A DNA stretch of 64,000 nt, taken from contig NC_083885.1 in assembly GCF_032452875.1 (NCBI RefSeq), forward strand, positions 64,347,925 through 64,411,924. Reading direction: 5' to 3'. Source of the stretch: Bos javanicus. Its lineage: Eukaryota > Chordata > Mammalia > Artiodactyla > Bovidae. Each line of letters starts with the position of its first letter. The first letter of the stretch is position 1. Positions 50,455-60,800 of the stretch are shown here, in pieces. The notes below the pieces were generated by a model that worked only from the letters and a program-made list of their open reading frames with translations, was not told the DNA's origin and did not search any database. Both the position numbers and the translations under genes were made by a program.

Positions 50455-50570
50455 CCTGCGTCGGCACGCTGTGGAAAGAAGACTCTCAGCCTTTCCAAGA
50501 GCCCTAGGAGGGCGGGGCGGGCAAATGGGGGCGGGACTCCGCGTCCTCAAGGAGGGGGCGGAGTCCGCAG

Positions 50571-51060
50571 AGCCTCAAAAGACTGAGGATCAGAGAGGCT
50601 AAGTTAGTCACCCCAGGTCACACAGCACTGAGGTTTGCATGCCACAGTTCACCATTAAGCAGTGGAAGTCATTTGTCTCAGACGATTGCTGTAGTTCCAC
50701 CTGAGAGCAGAGAAAGTGAAAAACTCATTGACGTTGGCAAATGATTATAGCAGAGAACTTGAAATAGGCGTAATTATTGGCCTGCCATTACTGTAAAGTG
50801 CTTCTCCATAGAGTTAGACTTCCTAAATTATTCTCTTCATAGGGTGAGCCTTCGTAAGTTATTCACTTGGCTATTAGAGAAATGAGCACAAGCTCATTTT
50901 TAGATAGTTGGGAAGGCAGTGTGAATGTACAATCATGTATGACGTGATAAATGTATGTCACCAGAATCACAAAGCCCTGTGAGACACCATATTACTTTAT
51001 GTTCTCCCAAGGCTGCCCATTAAACCGTAACACCTGCTTTTATTATTAAGGTGAAGTATG
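50571..51060. other. Intergenic sequence, nothing recognised
   Basis: AT-rich DNA upstream of the CpG island. 50590-50660 (CACCCCAGGTCACACAGCACTGAGG) is reminiscent of a MIR remnant. Confidence 0.35.
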
Positions 51061-51061
51061 T

Positions 51062-51335
51062 CGGAGAAGGCAGTGGCACCCCACTCCAGTACTCTTGCCT
51101 GGAAAATCCCATGGACGGAGGAGCCTCGTAGGCTGCAGTCCATGGGGTCGCAGGGAGTCGGACACGACTGAGCGACTTCACTTTCACTTTTCACTTTCAT
51201 GCATTGGAGAAGGAAATGGCAACCCACTCCAGTGTTCTTGCCTGGAGAATCCCAGGGGCGGGGGAGCCTGTTGGGCTGCCATCTATGGGGTCGCACAGAG
51301 TTGGACACAACTGAAGCGACTTAGCAGCAGTAGCA
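51062..51335 (+). mobile_element. Bov-A2 SINE dimer
   Basis: GGAGAAGGCAGTGGCACCCC start, the linker TTCACTTTCACTTTTCACTT, a second unit with CCACTCCAGTGTTCTTGCCT and a CTGAAGCGACTTAGCAGCAG end. Confidence 0.92.
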
Positions 51336-52309
51336 CAGCATAGTCGCTGTACAATATTATATGTTTCAGGTATACAGCATAGCGGTTTACGATTGTTAAA
51401 GGCTACACTCCATTTGTAGTTAATATAAAATATTAGCTATATTTTGTATTTCGCACAATATGTGCTTGTAGCTTATTTTATACATAGTAATTTGTGTTTC
51501 TTAAGCCCATACTCCTATTTTATGCCTTCCTCCGTCCCTGTCTCTGCTGGACATGCTCTCTTTACCCTTCAATTTTTTATTTCGTATGTAGACCTCCACA
51601 GGCATTGTGGGTTTCCCCTGTCCTTCTGGAAGCTTCTAGCTCTGTATGGTAAGAATATGCCCAGTGCCCCTCCCAGCCTGGGCCTCAAGGAGCAGAACCT
51701 CCCTCCAGCCTACAGACCCAGGAGCATGAGATTAAAGGATTGTTCTCTTAAGCCACCAAGTCTTTTTTTTTTCTGGTTTAATTTTACATTTGAAGATTTA
51801 AAAAACACCTCTTACACATTCCATAAACCATACAGATTTATGGGAGGGAGCTCAGAAGACAAGCATTTTTTTTTTTTCTAATTGCCAAAAAGCTTCCCCC
51901 CCACTCCCTGTTAAAAAAAAAAAGTGGGAATTAATCCAATACAAGAAAAGACCTTTCTATTCTATGGTGTGGAAGTATCATGAAAAAAACATTTTCTTAT
52001 GCTCATTATTCCGTGCTTGTCAGAGAAATCAGCCTACGAGTAGAGAGTGGGGCAGGCCACGAAGGGAGGGCAGCCTCTCCGACCCCATGGATGCATGGAG
52101 GGGGCACGTGTGAAGGGCTGGGTGGCTGGGGCTGACTAGGTTGGCCCAGACGTCTGGAGCCTGGCTCTTCTCCACGTAGTGACTGTTGGGACTGGTCCGA
52201 CACCTCCATGTGGCCCGCTTGGGCCTCCTCACAGCATGCTGGACCCAGAACAGTAGCGTTTCTTATATGGTGTGCTTTAGGGCTTCAATAGGAATTGAAT
52301 AAACCAGGA
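51336..52309. other. Intergenic sequence, no gene seen
   Basis: AT-rich, with T-runs at 51763-51772 and 51867-51877. Nothing coding and no named repeat. Confidence 0.4.
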
Positions 52310-52545
52310 GCAAGCCATGATGTGAAGAACTGACTCACTGGAAAAGACCCTGATGCTGGGAAAGATTGAAGGCAGGAGGAGAGGGGGACGACAGAGGATG
52401 AGATGATTGGATGGCATCACTGACTCGATGGACATGAGTCTGAGCAAATCTGGGAGATGGTGAAGGACAGAGAAACCTGGCGTGCTGCAGTTCATGGGGT
52501 CACAAAGGGGCAGACATGACTGAGTGATTGAACAACAACAAAGCC
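52310..52545 (+). mobile_element. BovB LINE 3' fragment
   Basis: TGACTCACTGGAAAAGACCC, GACAGAGGATGAGATGATTG, GCGTGCTGCAGTTCATGGGG and a GATTGAACAACAACAA end. Confidence 0.88.
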
Positions 52546-52689
52546 CCTGAGTGGAGGAGTGACTCGTTATTATACACAGCAGTTTATTGGCAATAAGCTG
52601 ACCGAGACAGAGGCAGGGCCCAGAGACGAGGCGGAAGGGGTAGGCCAGGTAATTCAGGGTGCTGCTGGCCTGAAGAGCTTTCCCTGAGG

Positions 52690-52795
52690 GGCTTCCCTGG
52701 AGGGCCAGTGGTTCAGGCTCAGCACTTCCACTGCAAGGGGGCACAGATTCGAGCCCTGGGGGTGGAACTAAGATCCCACAAGGTGTGTAGGATGG
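52690..52795 (+). repeat. CHR SINE fragment
   Basis: GGGCTTCCCTGGAGGGCCAG, ATTCGAGCCCTGGGGGTGGA and AAGATCCCACAAGGTGTGT, truncated 3'. Confidence 0.65.
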
Positions 52796-53074
52796 CGGGG
52801 GGAAAAACTGACGTCAGCTGTTGACCACATCTACAGAATAACTTCACAGAAACATCTGAGTCTGATCCAATCACTGGGTACCAGAGCCTGGCCAAGGTGA
52901 CACGTGAAACTAACCATCACAGGAATCCTCCTGGGGAAAGTGGGTGGGGAGAGAGTGTGCAGAGAACTGACGGAGAAAGAGAGATGAGATCAAAGTCAAC
53001 CCTCAGGATAGTTAGAAAAGTCACCAATAAGCCTTAAAAAAAAAGAAAGAAAGAAATTAGCCAAACGTAAGCTA

Positions 53075-53882
53075 GGGAGAAATATCAATAACCTCAGATA
53101 TGCAGATGACACCACCCTTATGGCAGAAAGTGAAGAGGAACTAAAGAGCCTCTTGATGAAAGTGAAAGAGGAGAGTGAAAAAGTTGGCTTAAAGCTCAAC
53201 ATTCAGAAAACGAAGATCATGGCATCCAGTCCCATCACTTCATGGGAAATAGATGGGGAAACAGTGGAAACAGTGTCAGACTTTATTTTTCTGGGCTCCA
53301 AAATCACTGTAGATGGTGACTGCAGCCATGAAATTAAAAGACGCTTACTTCTTGGAAGGAAAGTTATGACCAACCTAGATAGCATATTCAAAAGCAGAGA
53401 CATTACTTTACCAACAAAGGTCCGTCTAGTCAAGGCTATGGTTTTTCCTGTGGTCATGTATGGATGTGAGAGTTGGACTGTGAAGAAGGCTGAGTGCCAA
53501 AGAATTGATGCTTTTGAACTGTGGTGTTGGAGAAGACTCTTGAGAGTCCCTTGGACTGCAAGGAGATCCAACCAGTCCATTCTGAAGGAGATCAGCCCTG
53601 GGATTTCTTTGGAGGGAATGATGTTGAAGCTGAAACTCCAGTACTTTGGCCACCTCATGCGAAGAGTTGACTCATTGGAAAAGACTCTGATGCTGGGAGG
53701 GATTGAGGGCAGGAGGAGAAGGGGACGACAGAGGATGAGATGGCTGGATGGCATCACTGACTCGATGGACGTGAGTCTCAGTGAACTCCGGGAGTTGGTG
53801 ATGGACAGGGAGGCCTGGCATGCTGCGATTCATGGGGTCGCAAAGAGTAGGACACAACTGAGCGACTGAACTGAACTGAAGC
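53075..53882 (+). mobile_element. BovB LINE 3' fragment, one long open frame
   Basis: Starts at GGGAGAAATATCAATAACCT just before the YADD motif and continues to the ACTGAGCGACTGAACTGAAC end. A single frame of about 250 codons is open from 53120 to 53869, but the polymerase N-terminal half and the endonuclease are absent, so it cannot mobilise itself. It is relatively young by sequence agreement with the other copies. Confidence 0.92.
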
Positions 53883-53884
53883 CA

Positions 53885-54495
53885 GGGTAAATACAGTTTG
53901 TTCTCCAGGCCCTGCAGACACTACTGAGACACACCCACATGCGTTTCTCAAACGAGGTGGCGCCGAGCCTTAGTGAACACTTGAGGGCGCTGTGGCTCCA
54001 CAGAAAGAAAACTAAATCCGCTCAAGCTAAACTGTTTTCTTTTTTCCCCAGAATTACGAAGGATAAAAAGAGATTTCCGTGGAGGGCTCTGAGGTCAAGG
54101 GCTAGGGGAGGAGAGGCAAAGAAGTCACTTTAAGCTGGATTGGTGTCCTCCGCCCCTTAGGCCAAGAAATGCGATGTTAGCAACCCCCTCTCCCCGGGAA
54201 TACTAGGCACATTCCCTTTGCAAAGGAATAATCCTTGCAAAGGGGGCTCCTGGAAGAGCAAGGAATACACTGGAAATGGGCACGTTTTCCCGAACTCAAA
54301 CTTGTAAGAAAAGGGATACGATCTTCAAAAATCACCACGTTGCTGTCCCCCCTCCTCCCCAGGGCCTGGGTCCAAGCGCGTGGGGTGGGAGAGGAGATAA
54401 AGGTTGTCATGACGACGGTGGGACGGGTACTGACGCGATGTTGTCTCTAACCCTCTCAGCGCGAGGCTGACTAGGTGATGGTGAAGCTGCCCCGG
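53885..54495. other. Unique intergenic block with CpGs and a palindrome
   Basis: One of the few longer repeat-free intergenic blocks right of 51 kb. It contains CpG-containing GC-rich patches, the near-palindrome at 54216-54243 and AGGGCGCTGTGG at 53983-53994. No splice-flanked or domain-bearing frame was found. It may be regulatory. Confidence 0.35.
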
Positions 54496-54499
54496 CGCC

Positions 54500-54612
54500 T
54501 GGTGGTTAGGAATCCACGCACTTGCCTTGGGTGGGACCCGGGTTCAAATCCTGATTCCACTGTCTCCTAGCTGAACGTCCTGGGGCAGGTTATTTAACCT
54601 CCTTGTGCCTAG
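54500..54612 (+). repeat. MIR SINE fragment
   Basis: GGGTTCAAATCCTGATTCCACTG, TAGCTGAACGTCCTGGGGCAGGTTATTTAACCTCCTTGTGCCT is the MIR 5'/core, cut by the following BovB. Confidence 0.65.
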
Positions 54613-54617
54613 GATCA

Positions 54618-55182
54618 CACAGGGTGACTGCAGCCATGAAATTAAAAGACGCTTCCTCCTTGGAAGGAAAGCTATGACCAACCTAGACAGCATATTAAAA
54701 AGTATAGACATTACTTTGCCAACAAAGGTCCGTCTAGTCAAAGTTATGGTTTTTCCAGTGGTCATGTATGGATGTGAGAGTTGGACTATAAAGAAAGCTG
54801 AGTGCTGAAGAATGGATGCTTTTGAACTGTGGTGTTAGAGAAGACTCTTCAGCATCCCTTGGACTGCAAGGAGACCCAACCAGTCCGTCCTAAAAGAAAT
54901 CAGCCCTGACTATACATTGGAAGGGCTGATGCTGAAGCTGAAACTTCAATACTTTGGCCACCTGAAACTAAGAACTGGCTCATTGGACCTGATGCTGTGA
55001 GAGACTGAAGGCAGGAGAAGGGGACGACAGAGGATGAGATGGCTGGATGGCATCAGCGACTCGAAGGACGTGAGTTTGAGCAAGCTCTGGGAGTTGGTGA
55101 TGGACAAGGAGGCCTGGCGTGCTGCAGTCCCTGGGGTCGCAAGGAGTCGGGCACGACTGAGCCACTGAACTGAGCTGAACTG
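54618..55182 (+). mobile_element. BovB LINE 3' fragment
   Basis: GACTGCAGCCATGAAATTAA through GGCATGCTGCAGT-like sequence to GCACGACTGAGCCACTGAACTGA, inserted in the MIR. Frames are broken near 54808 and 54836. Confidence 0.9.
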
Positions 55183-55334
55183 TGCCTCGTGTGTGGAATG
55201 GGCAAATTAGCTTGTGGAGAGGAGCAAATGAATTAAATTTCTGACTTGGGGAGAAAAGGCTGGATGTCTTAAGTACTTACTCCTCCTAAGATACTAGTGT
55301 AACAGAAAAGTGACTATGTTAATTTACCAGGTTA

Positions 55335-55557
55335 TTGTTGTTTAGTCCCGAAGTCTGACTCTTTGTGACCCATACGTGAGCTGTAGCCCGCCAGGTTCCT
55401 CTGTCCATGGGATTCTCTAGGCAAGAATACTGGGGTGGGGTGCCACTTCCTCCTCCGGGGGATCTTCCCGACCCAGGGGTCGAACCTGCCGCTCTTGCAT
55501 CTCACACACTGGCAGGCATATTCTCTACCACTGTGCCCCTTGGGAAGCCCATATATA
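55335..55557 (-). repeat. Bov-tA SINE
   Basis: TTGTTGTTTAGTCCCGAAGT, CAGGTTCCTCTGTCCATGGG, GGGATCTTCCCGACCCAGGG, CTCTACCACTGTGCCCCTTG in reverse complement. Confidence 0.88.
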
Positions 55558-55689
55558 TTCATATCACATTATAAACACATTACAATTATAGAAAATACAG
55601 AACAGAACTGGGGTTTCTTCTTCATCCCAAACCTTTCCTAGCCTTTTTTATTTTAAAACTTTTCATTTTGTATCAGGGTATAGTTGCTT

Positions 55690-55795
55690 AACAAACTGTG
55701 CTGTGATCGTTTCAGGTGAACATGCTGTTGTACAGCAGAAATTAACCCAGCATTGTAAAGAAATTGTACTTCAATAAAACTCTTTTAAACAGTGG
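55690..55795 (+). repeat. Ruminant L1 3' UTR end
   Basis: TGTTGTACAGCAGAAATTAA, AGCATTGTAAAGAAATTGTA, CTTCAATAAAACTCTT. Confidence 0.65.
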
Positions 55796-56330
55796 AAGGA
55801 CCAATGCAGCTGGGGTGCAGGTGGGGGCAAAGGTCTGGGGGCTCAAGTTGTGGCGAGAGGGGCTTGTCAAGGTCTAGGAGGTGACCTGAGCACAAGCAGC
55901 CGAGGTCCTTTGCAGGACGAGATCGCTGTGGGGAGATCAGACCCTCCAAAGGTCAAGGAGATTTCCTTCATCCTGCAACCATGACAGTTACTTAGTAATG
56001 GGCTGTGTGTGCGTGTTGGGCACTGCACAAGTTCTCAGACCTGGGAGTCAGACTGAACCGTCTCCCCACCTCCCGAATTTCCTACTCCAAGGTGATTTTT
56101 ACAGGCCACTTGCTTCTTTACAGCAATTACTGACAACACAGCTTCACAAAGATCTTCTGTCAGAGAAGGGAATGTAGAGAGAGCTAATGTTGAAAATGTG
56201 ATCCGCTGGAACTGGTAGCTCCTGGGGTGTCAGACAGATGTTGAATATTGCTGTATGTCTCTCAGATTTAAAATATCCAGATGAAAAATGATAAAGATAA
56301 TCCTTTTGGCAAGCAGAAGTAGAGACACAG
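55796..56330. other. Intergenic sequence, nothing recognised
   Basis: Unassigned, mixed-composition DNA without coding signal. Confidence 0.35.
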
Positions 56331-56605
56331 GCATAGAGAATGGATACCAAGGGGGGAAGGCGGGGTGGGATGAACTGGGAGATTGGAATTGACGTACATG
56401 CACCATGTGTATAAAACCGGAAACTAATGAGGACCTACTGTCCAGCCCTCGGCTTAATGCGCTGTGGTGATCTAAATGGGAAGGAAGTCCTAAAGGGAGA
56501 GGAGGTACCTCTGTGTCTGTGTATGGCTGATTCACTTTGCTGTATCGCAGAAATGACCACAACACCGTAAAGCAACTATACTCCAATAAACATTAATTAC
56601 AAATT
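56331..56605 (+). repeat. Ruminant L1 3' UTR
   Basis: GGCATAGAGAATGGATACCA, ACCGGAAACTAATGAGGACC, TTCACTTTGCTGTATCGCAG, CAACTATACTCCAATAAACA, a longer copy of the same tail family as 4395-4735. Confidence 0.75.
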
Positions 56606-56696
56606 ACAATGAAAAAGCCAGGTGCCTCGGTGCACAGTTTGGGAACCGTTGGTATATTCCCCTCCAAACATGTGTTCTTGGCAGCTAAAGAGATTA

Positions 56697-56830
56697 TATG
56701 GAGAAGGGAATGGCGACCCACTCCAGTATTCTTGCCTGGGAAATCCCATGGACAGAGCAGCCTGGCGGGTACAGTCCGTGGTGTTGTGAAGAGTCGGACA
56801 CAAATGAAGTGACTTAGCACGCATGCAAAG
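56697..56830 (+). repeat. Bov SINE fragment
   Basis: GGAGAAGGGAATGGCGACCC, AGTATTCTTGCCTGGGAAAT, GAAGAGTCGGACACAAATGA, 5'-truncated. Confidence 0.82.
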
Positions 56831-56999
56831 AGATTATTATATGGTGTATAAGACTTGGTAATCGTGCTTTTTATCCTTTAACAACACATAGCAAGAACTA
56901 TTTTTTCTTGTCATTAAGACTTTTTTTTTTCCTGCAATGTATTTAAATGGCTGCCAGTTTTGGGGCCAGCACGTTCTAAAAATGTTGACTTTGTTTGCT

Positions 57000-57205
57000 G
57001 TTACTGTATTTAACACCCACATAGGTTCATTCAATACCACCATCACCACCACAATCAAGATGCAGAATGTTTCCACTACCCTCAAACCCTCCTCTGTTTC
57101 CCGCTTTTATAATCACCTCCTGCCTCGTCTCCCAGCCCCTGTCAACAACCAATCTGGTTGCCGTCTCTATAATTTTGCCTTGCCCAGGCTATCAGACAAG
57201 TGGAT
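57000..57205 (-). repeat. Old L1M fragment
   Basis: TCAATACCACCATCACCACCACAATCAAGATGCAGAA with CTGTCAACAACCAATCTGGT downstream reads as the complement of an L1M 3' region. Confidence 0.45.
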
Positions 57206-57394
57206 CAGAGACATGTTTAAGAGGATGGAATGTCCTGGTTGCCATAGTAACCTGCAGCAGGAAGTGCCACTCAATCAGAGAAAAGAATTCAGAAATCAAG
57301 AGAAAGGATGTACACAGTGATTTATTTTTTGGTGGTGGTCATGGCGGCGGCGGGGGGGGGGCGTAGTTAGATCAGTCCCCTCTCCTGGAGCTCA

Positions 57395-57618
57395 CGTCAT
57401 GCTATGTCGCTTCAGGCGTGTCCAACTCTCTGCGACCTTACGGACTGTAGCCCACCAGGCTCCTCTGTCCATGGGATTCTCCAGACAAGAATACTGGAGA
57501 GGGTTTCCATGTCCTTCTCCAGGGGATCTTCCCGACCAAGGGATCGAACCTGCATCTCTTGCGTCTCCTGCATTGCCAGGCAGGTTCTTTACCATGAGCA
57601 CCACCTGGGAAGCCCTCA
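57395..57618 (-). repeat. Bov-tA SINE
   Basis: CATGCTATGTCGCTTCAGGC, CTCCTCTGTCCATGGGATTC, GGGGATCTTCCCGACCAAGG, TTCTTTACCATGAGCACCAC in reverse complement. Confidence 0.88.
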
Positions 57619-58380
57619 GGCCAGGGATTCCTAACCCTCCTCTGTAGCTGGGGTGAGTTTCGAGGTGACATTCCCTACAGGCATCTCCCCAGGGCCCCCT
57701 CCACACTGATTCCTGGGGTGGCCACTGCTGCCCGAGCCTGCACAGAACAAGCTCTCTTTATTTATGTTAGACGTAATCTCCACGCACAGGCGTCTTGTGG
57801 TTTTCCACTGTCAGCTGTCAATACAGATCAGCACTTGCCGTGGGCGCTTGCCACCCACCTCCGCAAGGATTGAATCGGGTGCTGCTGAGCTGCCGACCTT
57901 CAGCACCTCCTGAAAGGAGCGCAGGGTGAGGAGCAGAAACGAGGCACTCTGCGCCCTGGGAAAAACTGGCCGGACAGGCCTTCAGATAGTTAGATACACT
58001 CAGGGGCTGAGTTTATGAGTCCAATTCTTGTATCTCCTCATATCTAGAGAAGCACTAAACTCCTTCATGGTGATGCCTGCTTCTCGTAACTAGCAGAAAG
58101 CCTCATCAGACTAGCAGAAGCCTTCTGGGAAAATGTCTGCTTGATTGCATGTATTCCCCTTTCACCAAAACCACATCTATACTGACCTTACCCCCACCTC
58201 TGAGCAGTTTCTCAGGGCTACCTGAGGTGCTGTCTCCTGGGTTGCAGTCCTCATTTTAACCCAAATAAAAATTAATTTGAGACTTTCATGTTGTGCATTT
58301 TTTTTAAACTGGACAATACTCAGGAACAAAAGTATCTCACTTATTTTGTTTCGATTTAAGGGAATGCCTCTGAGTTCATG
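57619..58380. other. Intergenic sequence, no gene seen
   Basis: Unassigned DNA of mixed composition with no domain-bearing frame. Confidence 0.4.
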
Positions 58381-58384
58381 AAGG

Positions 58385-58592
58385 CTGGGACGGTGGCTCA
58401 GACAGTAAAGAATCTGCCTGCATGCAGGAGACCCAGGTGAAACCCCTGGGTTGGGAAGATCCCCTGGAGGAGGAAATGGCAGCCCACTCCAGTATCCTGG
58501 CCTGGAGAATTCCATGGACAGAGGAGCCTGGCTACAGTCCGTGGGGTCCCAAAGAGGCGGACATGACTGAGCAACCCACTCACTGAGTTCAT
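58385..58592 (+). repeat. Bov-tA SINE
   Basis: GACGGTGGCTCAGACAGTAA, AAACCCCTGGGTTGGGAAGA, CTCCAGTATCCTGGCCTGGA, GGCGGACATGACTGAGCAAC. Confidence 0.88.
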
Positions 58593-58606
58593 AAAGTACC
58601 TCTGTG

Positions 58607-58624
58607 ACCACTAGATGGTGCCCT
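58607..58624 (+). promoter_or_regulatory. CTCF-like motif
   Basis: ACCACTAGATGGTGCCCT fits the CCAC-YAG-RTGG core of CTCF sites with one weak position (T for C). It lies in unique sequence just 3' of a Bov SINE. Motif match only. Confidence 0.3.
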
Positions 58625-58969
58625 AGTATTGTGAAAAAGTTAGGTCTTTTTTCAGGAAAAACAATTTTTTCCCCCTATTGTGAAACATAACGCATGTAGA
58701 ACAGTACACAGGCCAAGATTTTACAATGCCGTAAAATTCAACAGTAATCACAGATAACCATACCCCTTTCTTAGTAAAACCGTAACTTTTCTTATTCCCA
58801 AAGATTTTTTTTCTTGTTTCCTTTCCTCACTACCCTCTGGCCTGCCTCCAGACAGGCGTGTTGATACAGTACTGGTGTCTGACAGTATCATTTTCTTTTG
58901 GCTGTGGTTGGACTTTACATACGTTAATTCATGTGCTATAATGGTCCTGGAAATCATGTTCAAAGGGAC

Positions 58970-59192
58970 TTCCCGTGTGGTGCTTCCCAGTGGTAAAGAA
59001 CCCACCTGCCAATATGGAGACGTAAGAGACATGGGTTCCACCCCCGGGTCAGGAAGATCCCCTGGAGGAGGGCACAGTAACCCGCTCCAGTGCTCTTGCC
59101 TGGAGAATCTCATGGACGGACGAGCCTGGTGGGCTACAGTCCATGGGGTCCCAAAGAGGCAGAAGCGACTGAAGGGATTTAGCACACATGCA
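58970..59192 (+). repeat. Bov-tA SINE
   Basis: GACTTCCCGTGTGGTGCTTC start, GGTTCCACCCCCGGGTCAGG, CTCCAGTGCTCTTGCCTGGA, GGCAGAAGCGACTGAAGGGA. Confidence 0.85.
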
Positions 59193-59261
59193 TGCATCTT
59201 GATGAACACATTTGTGAGCCTGAACTATGTTGTTGCATGTAGGTGTCATTTTACAAAGTAT

Positions 59262-59418
59262 TTATTTACTTATTTGGCTGCACAGGAGTGTTGTGGTGAC
59301 ACGCAGGATCTTAAGTTGTGGCATGTGGGATCTAGGTCCCTGACTGGGGATCGAACCGGCGCCCCCCTGCATTGGGAGCTCAGTCTTAGCCACTGGATCA
59401 CCAGGGAAGTTCTCATTT
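59262..59418 (-). repeat. CHR SINE
   Basis: TTTATTTGGCTGCACAGGAG, GGATCTAGGTCCCTGACTGG, GGATCGAACCGGCGCCCCCC, CCACTGGATCACCAGGGAAG in reverse complement. Confidence 0.85.
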
Positions 59419-60740
59419 GGTCATTTTAATAGTTTTTTTTTTTTTTTTTTGTAATTTAGGTCCATTTTGTTTACAGTGAAATTTTATCTCCAGAATGTTA
59501 TATTTTTCTTTTTTCACTTTTTTTTTTGCGAGGCTTCAGTTTTCCCTATATTTTGATGTTAATGGGCATTCGTGTGGTTTCTGGTCTGACACTGCCAGAG
59601 AGTCTTATACATGTCTGGGTGCTCAATGCATCACCATCAAATACGCATGCAAGAGTGGGGCTGCTTTGTCATAAATTTGCGTGTGTGCAACTTCAGTAGA
59701 TTTTGCCCGGTTTATTGTGAGGGCCTCGGCAACAGTGGATGAGTGTTCTCATGTGTCTTCCATTGTAAAGCTTGGCAGTGAGCTCTGTCTGCTGCCGGCC
59801 GTGTATGAGGGTTTGCAGTCCTAGCTCACTATGTTTCTCTTTTGCATTTTCCTGATTGCTAACCAGTTGGTGGACTCTTTTTCATCAATATTCTTCTTTC
59901 TGATAGGCTAGTTTAAGTTTCTTCCCCAATGTTTTCTTCTGAAGTTTTTTCCTCTTCTTTCAGCTTTGTAGAAGTTATTTCCATGTTTAAGACACGAACA
60001 TATGTTCAAAGATAGGTGTTGTAGGTAATTTCCCACATTATAGCTTGATTTTTCATTCCTTTCACTGTGTGTGTGCTTGATTAACAGAGTGCTTAGTTTT
60101 AATGTAGTCAAAACAATTGCTCTGGTTTAACAGTCTAAACAGATCTCAAAGCAGTGTGTCTCCTACTATCTTCTATGAGTTTTATTGATTTTGAATTTAC
60201 TTTTCCTTCTTTTTGTCTTTTACCTTTTAAATTTTCTTGGCGTATAGTTGATTTACTATGTTGTGTTAGTTTAGATTTTGTTTATATACATAGGGAACAT
60301 AATTTTAAGAATTATTTGGGCTTGAGAAAATTTCACATTCTCTCCGAATAGTGGAGAATCAGTCTAAGGCCATTTATTGAAATGCCTGTACTTTCTTCAC
60401 TTCCCTGCGATGCTGTTTTTTCCTATAAATTAAATAAACATTTGTATGTTGGCTCAGTTCTTTGCTATCTCTGCTAGCTCATCGGCCAGATTGCCTTAAT
60501 TTTAGTTTAATTGACATTTTAATTTTAATTGAAGTTTTCATTTAATTAACAGTTTAAGTTTTAATTTAATTGAAATTTAAAATGTTTAATTGACACTTTA
60601 ATTTTAATTTAATTTCTGTAGCTTCGAGATAAGCAGGTCCTTTATCTTCCGACATAACTTTTAGATTTGGCTTGTCTAGTTGCACACACACGCACACCCT
60701 CTTGGGATTTTCACTGGGATGGCACAAAGTATAGATGAAT
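59419..60740. other. AT-rich intergenic sequence, probably old L1-derived
   Basis: A T-run at 59430-59450, an L1-like complement at 59500-60120 (GCTGCTTTGTCATAAATTTGCG, TTCATCAATATTCTTCTTTC) and a TTAATT-rich low-complexity patch at 60493-60618. Nothing coding. Confidence 0.4.
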
Positions 60741-60800
60741 ATGACTGCAGCCGTGAAATTAACAGACGCTTGCTCCTTGGAAGAAAAGCTATGACGAACC
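60741..60800 (+). repeat. Short BovB fragment, plus orientation
   Basis: TGACTGCAGCCGTGAAATTA through AAGAAAAGCTATGACGAACC, a 60-bp piece whose complement recurs within the next element at about 61305-61370. Confidence 0.8.

Larger units (their letters stand above)
50051..50570. promoter_or_regulatory. CpG-island promoter of ZNF835-like gene
   Basis: A CpG-dense block with two perfect ACTACAACTCCCAGAAGGC elements (50355-50373 and 50436-50454, 81 bp apart, both plus strand) and a GGGCGGGGC box at 50513. It lies 2.2 kb upstream of the ZNF835-like coding exon with nothing else nearby that needs a promoter. Confidence 0.7.

Noticed and set aside
49422..50602. Long plus- and minus-strand frames upstream of the ZNF835-like gene
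   Set aside because: They arise from scattered CACAC words and the CpG island. There is no domain, no period and no splice logic.
53983..53994. CTCF site at AGGGCGCTGTGG
   Set aside because: The 5' half of the motif (CCAC-AG) is absent; too weak to call.
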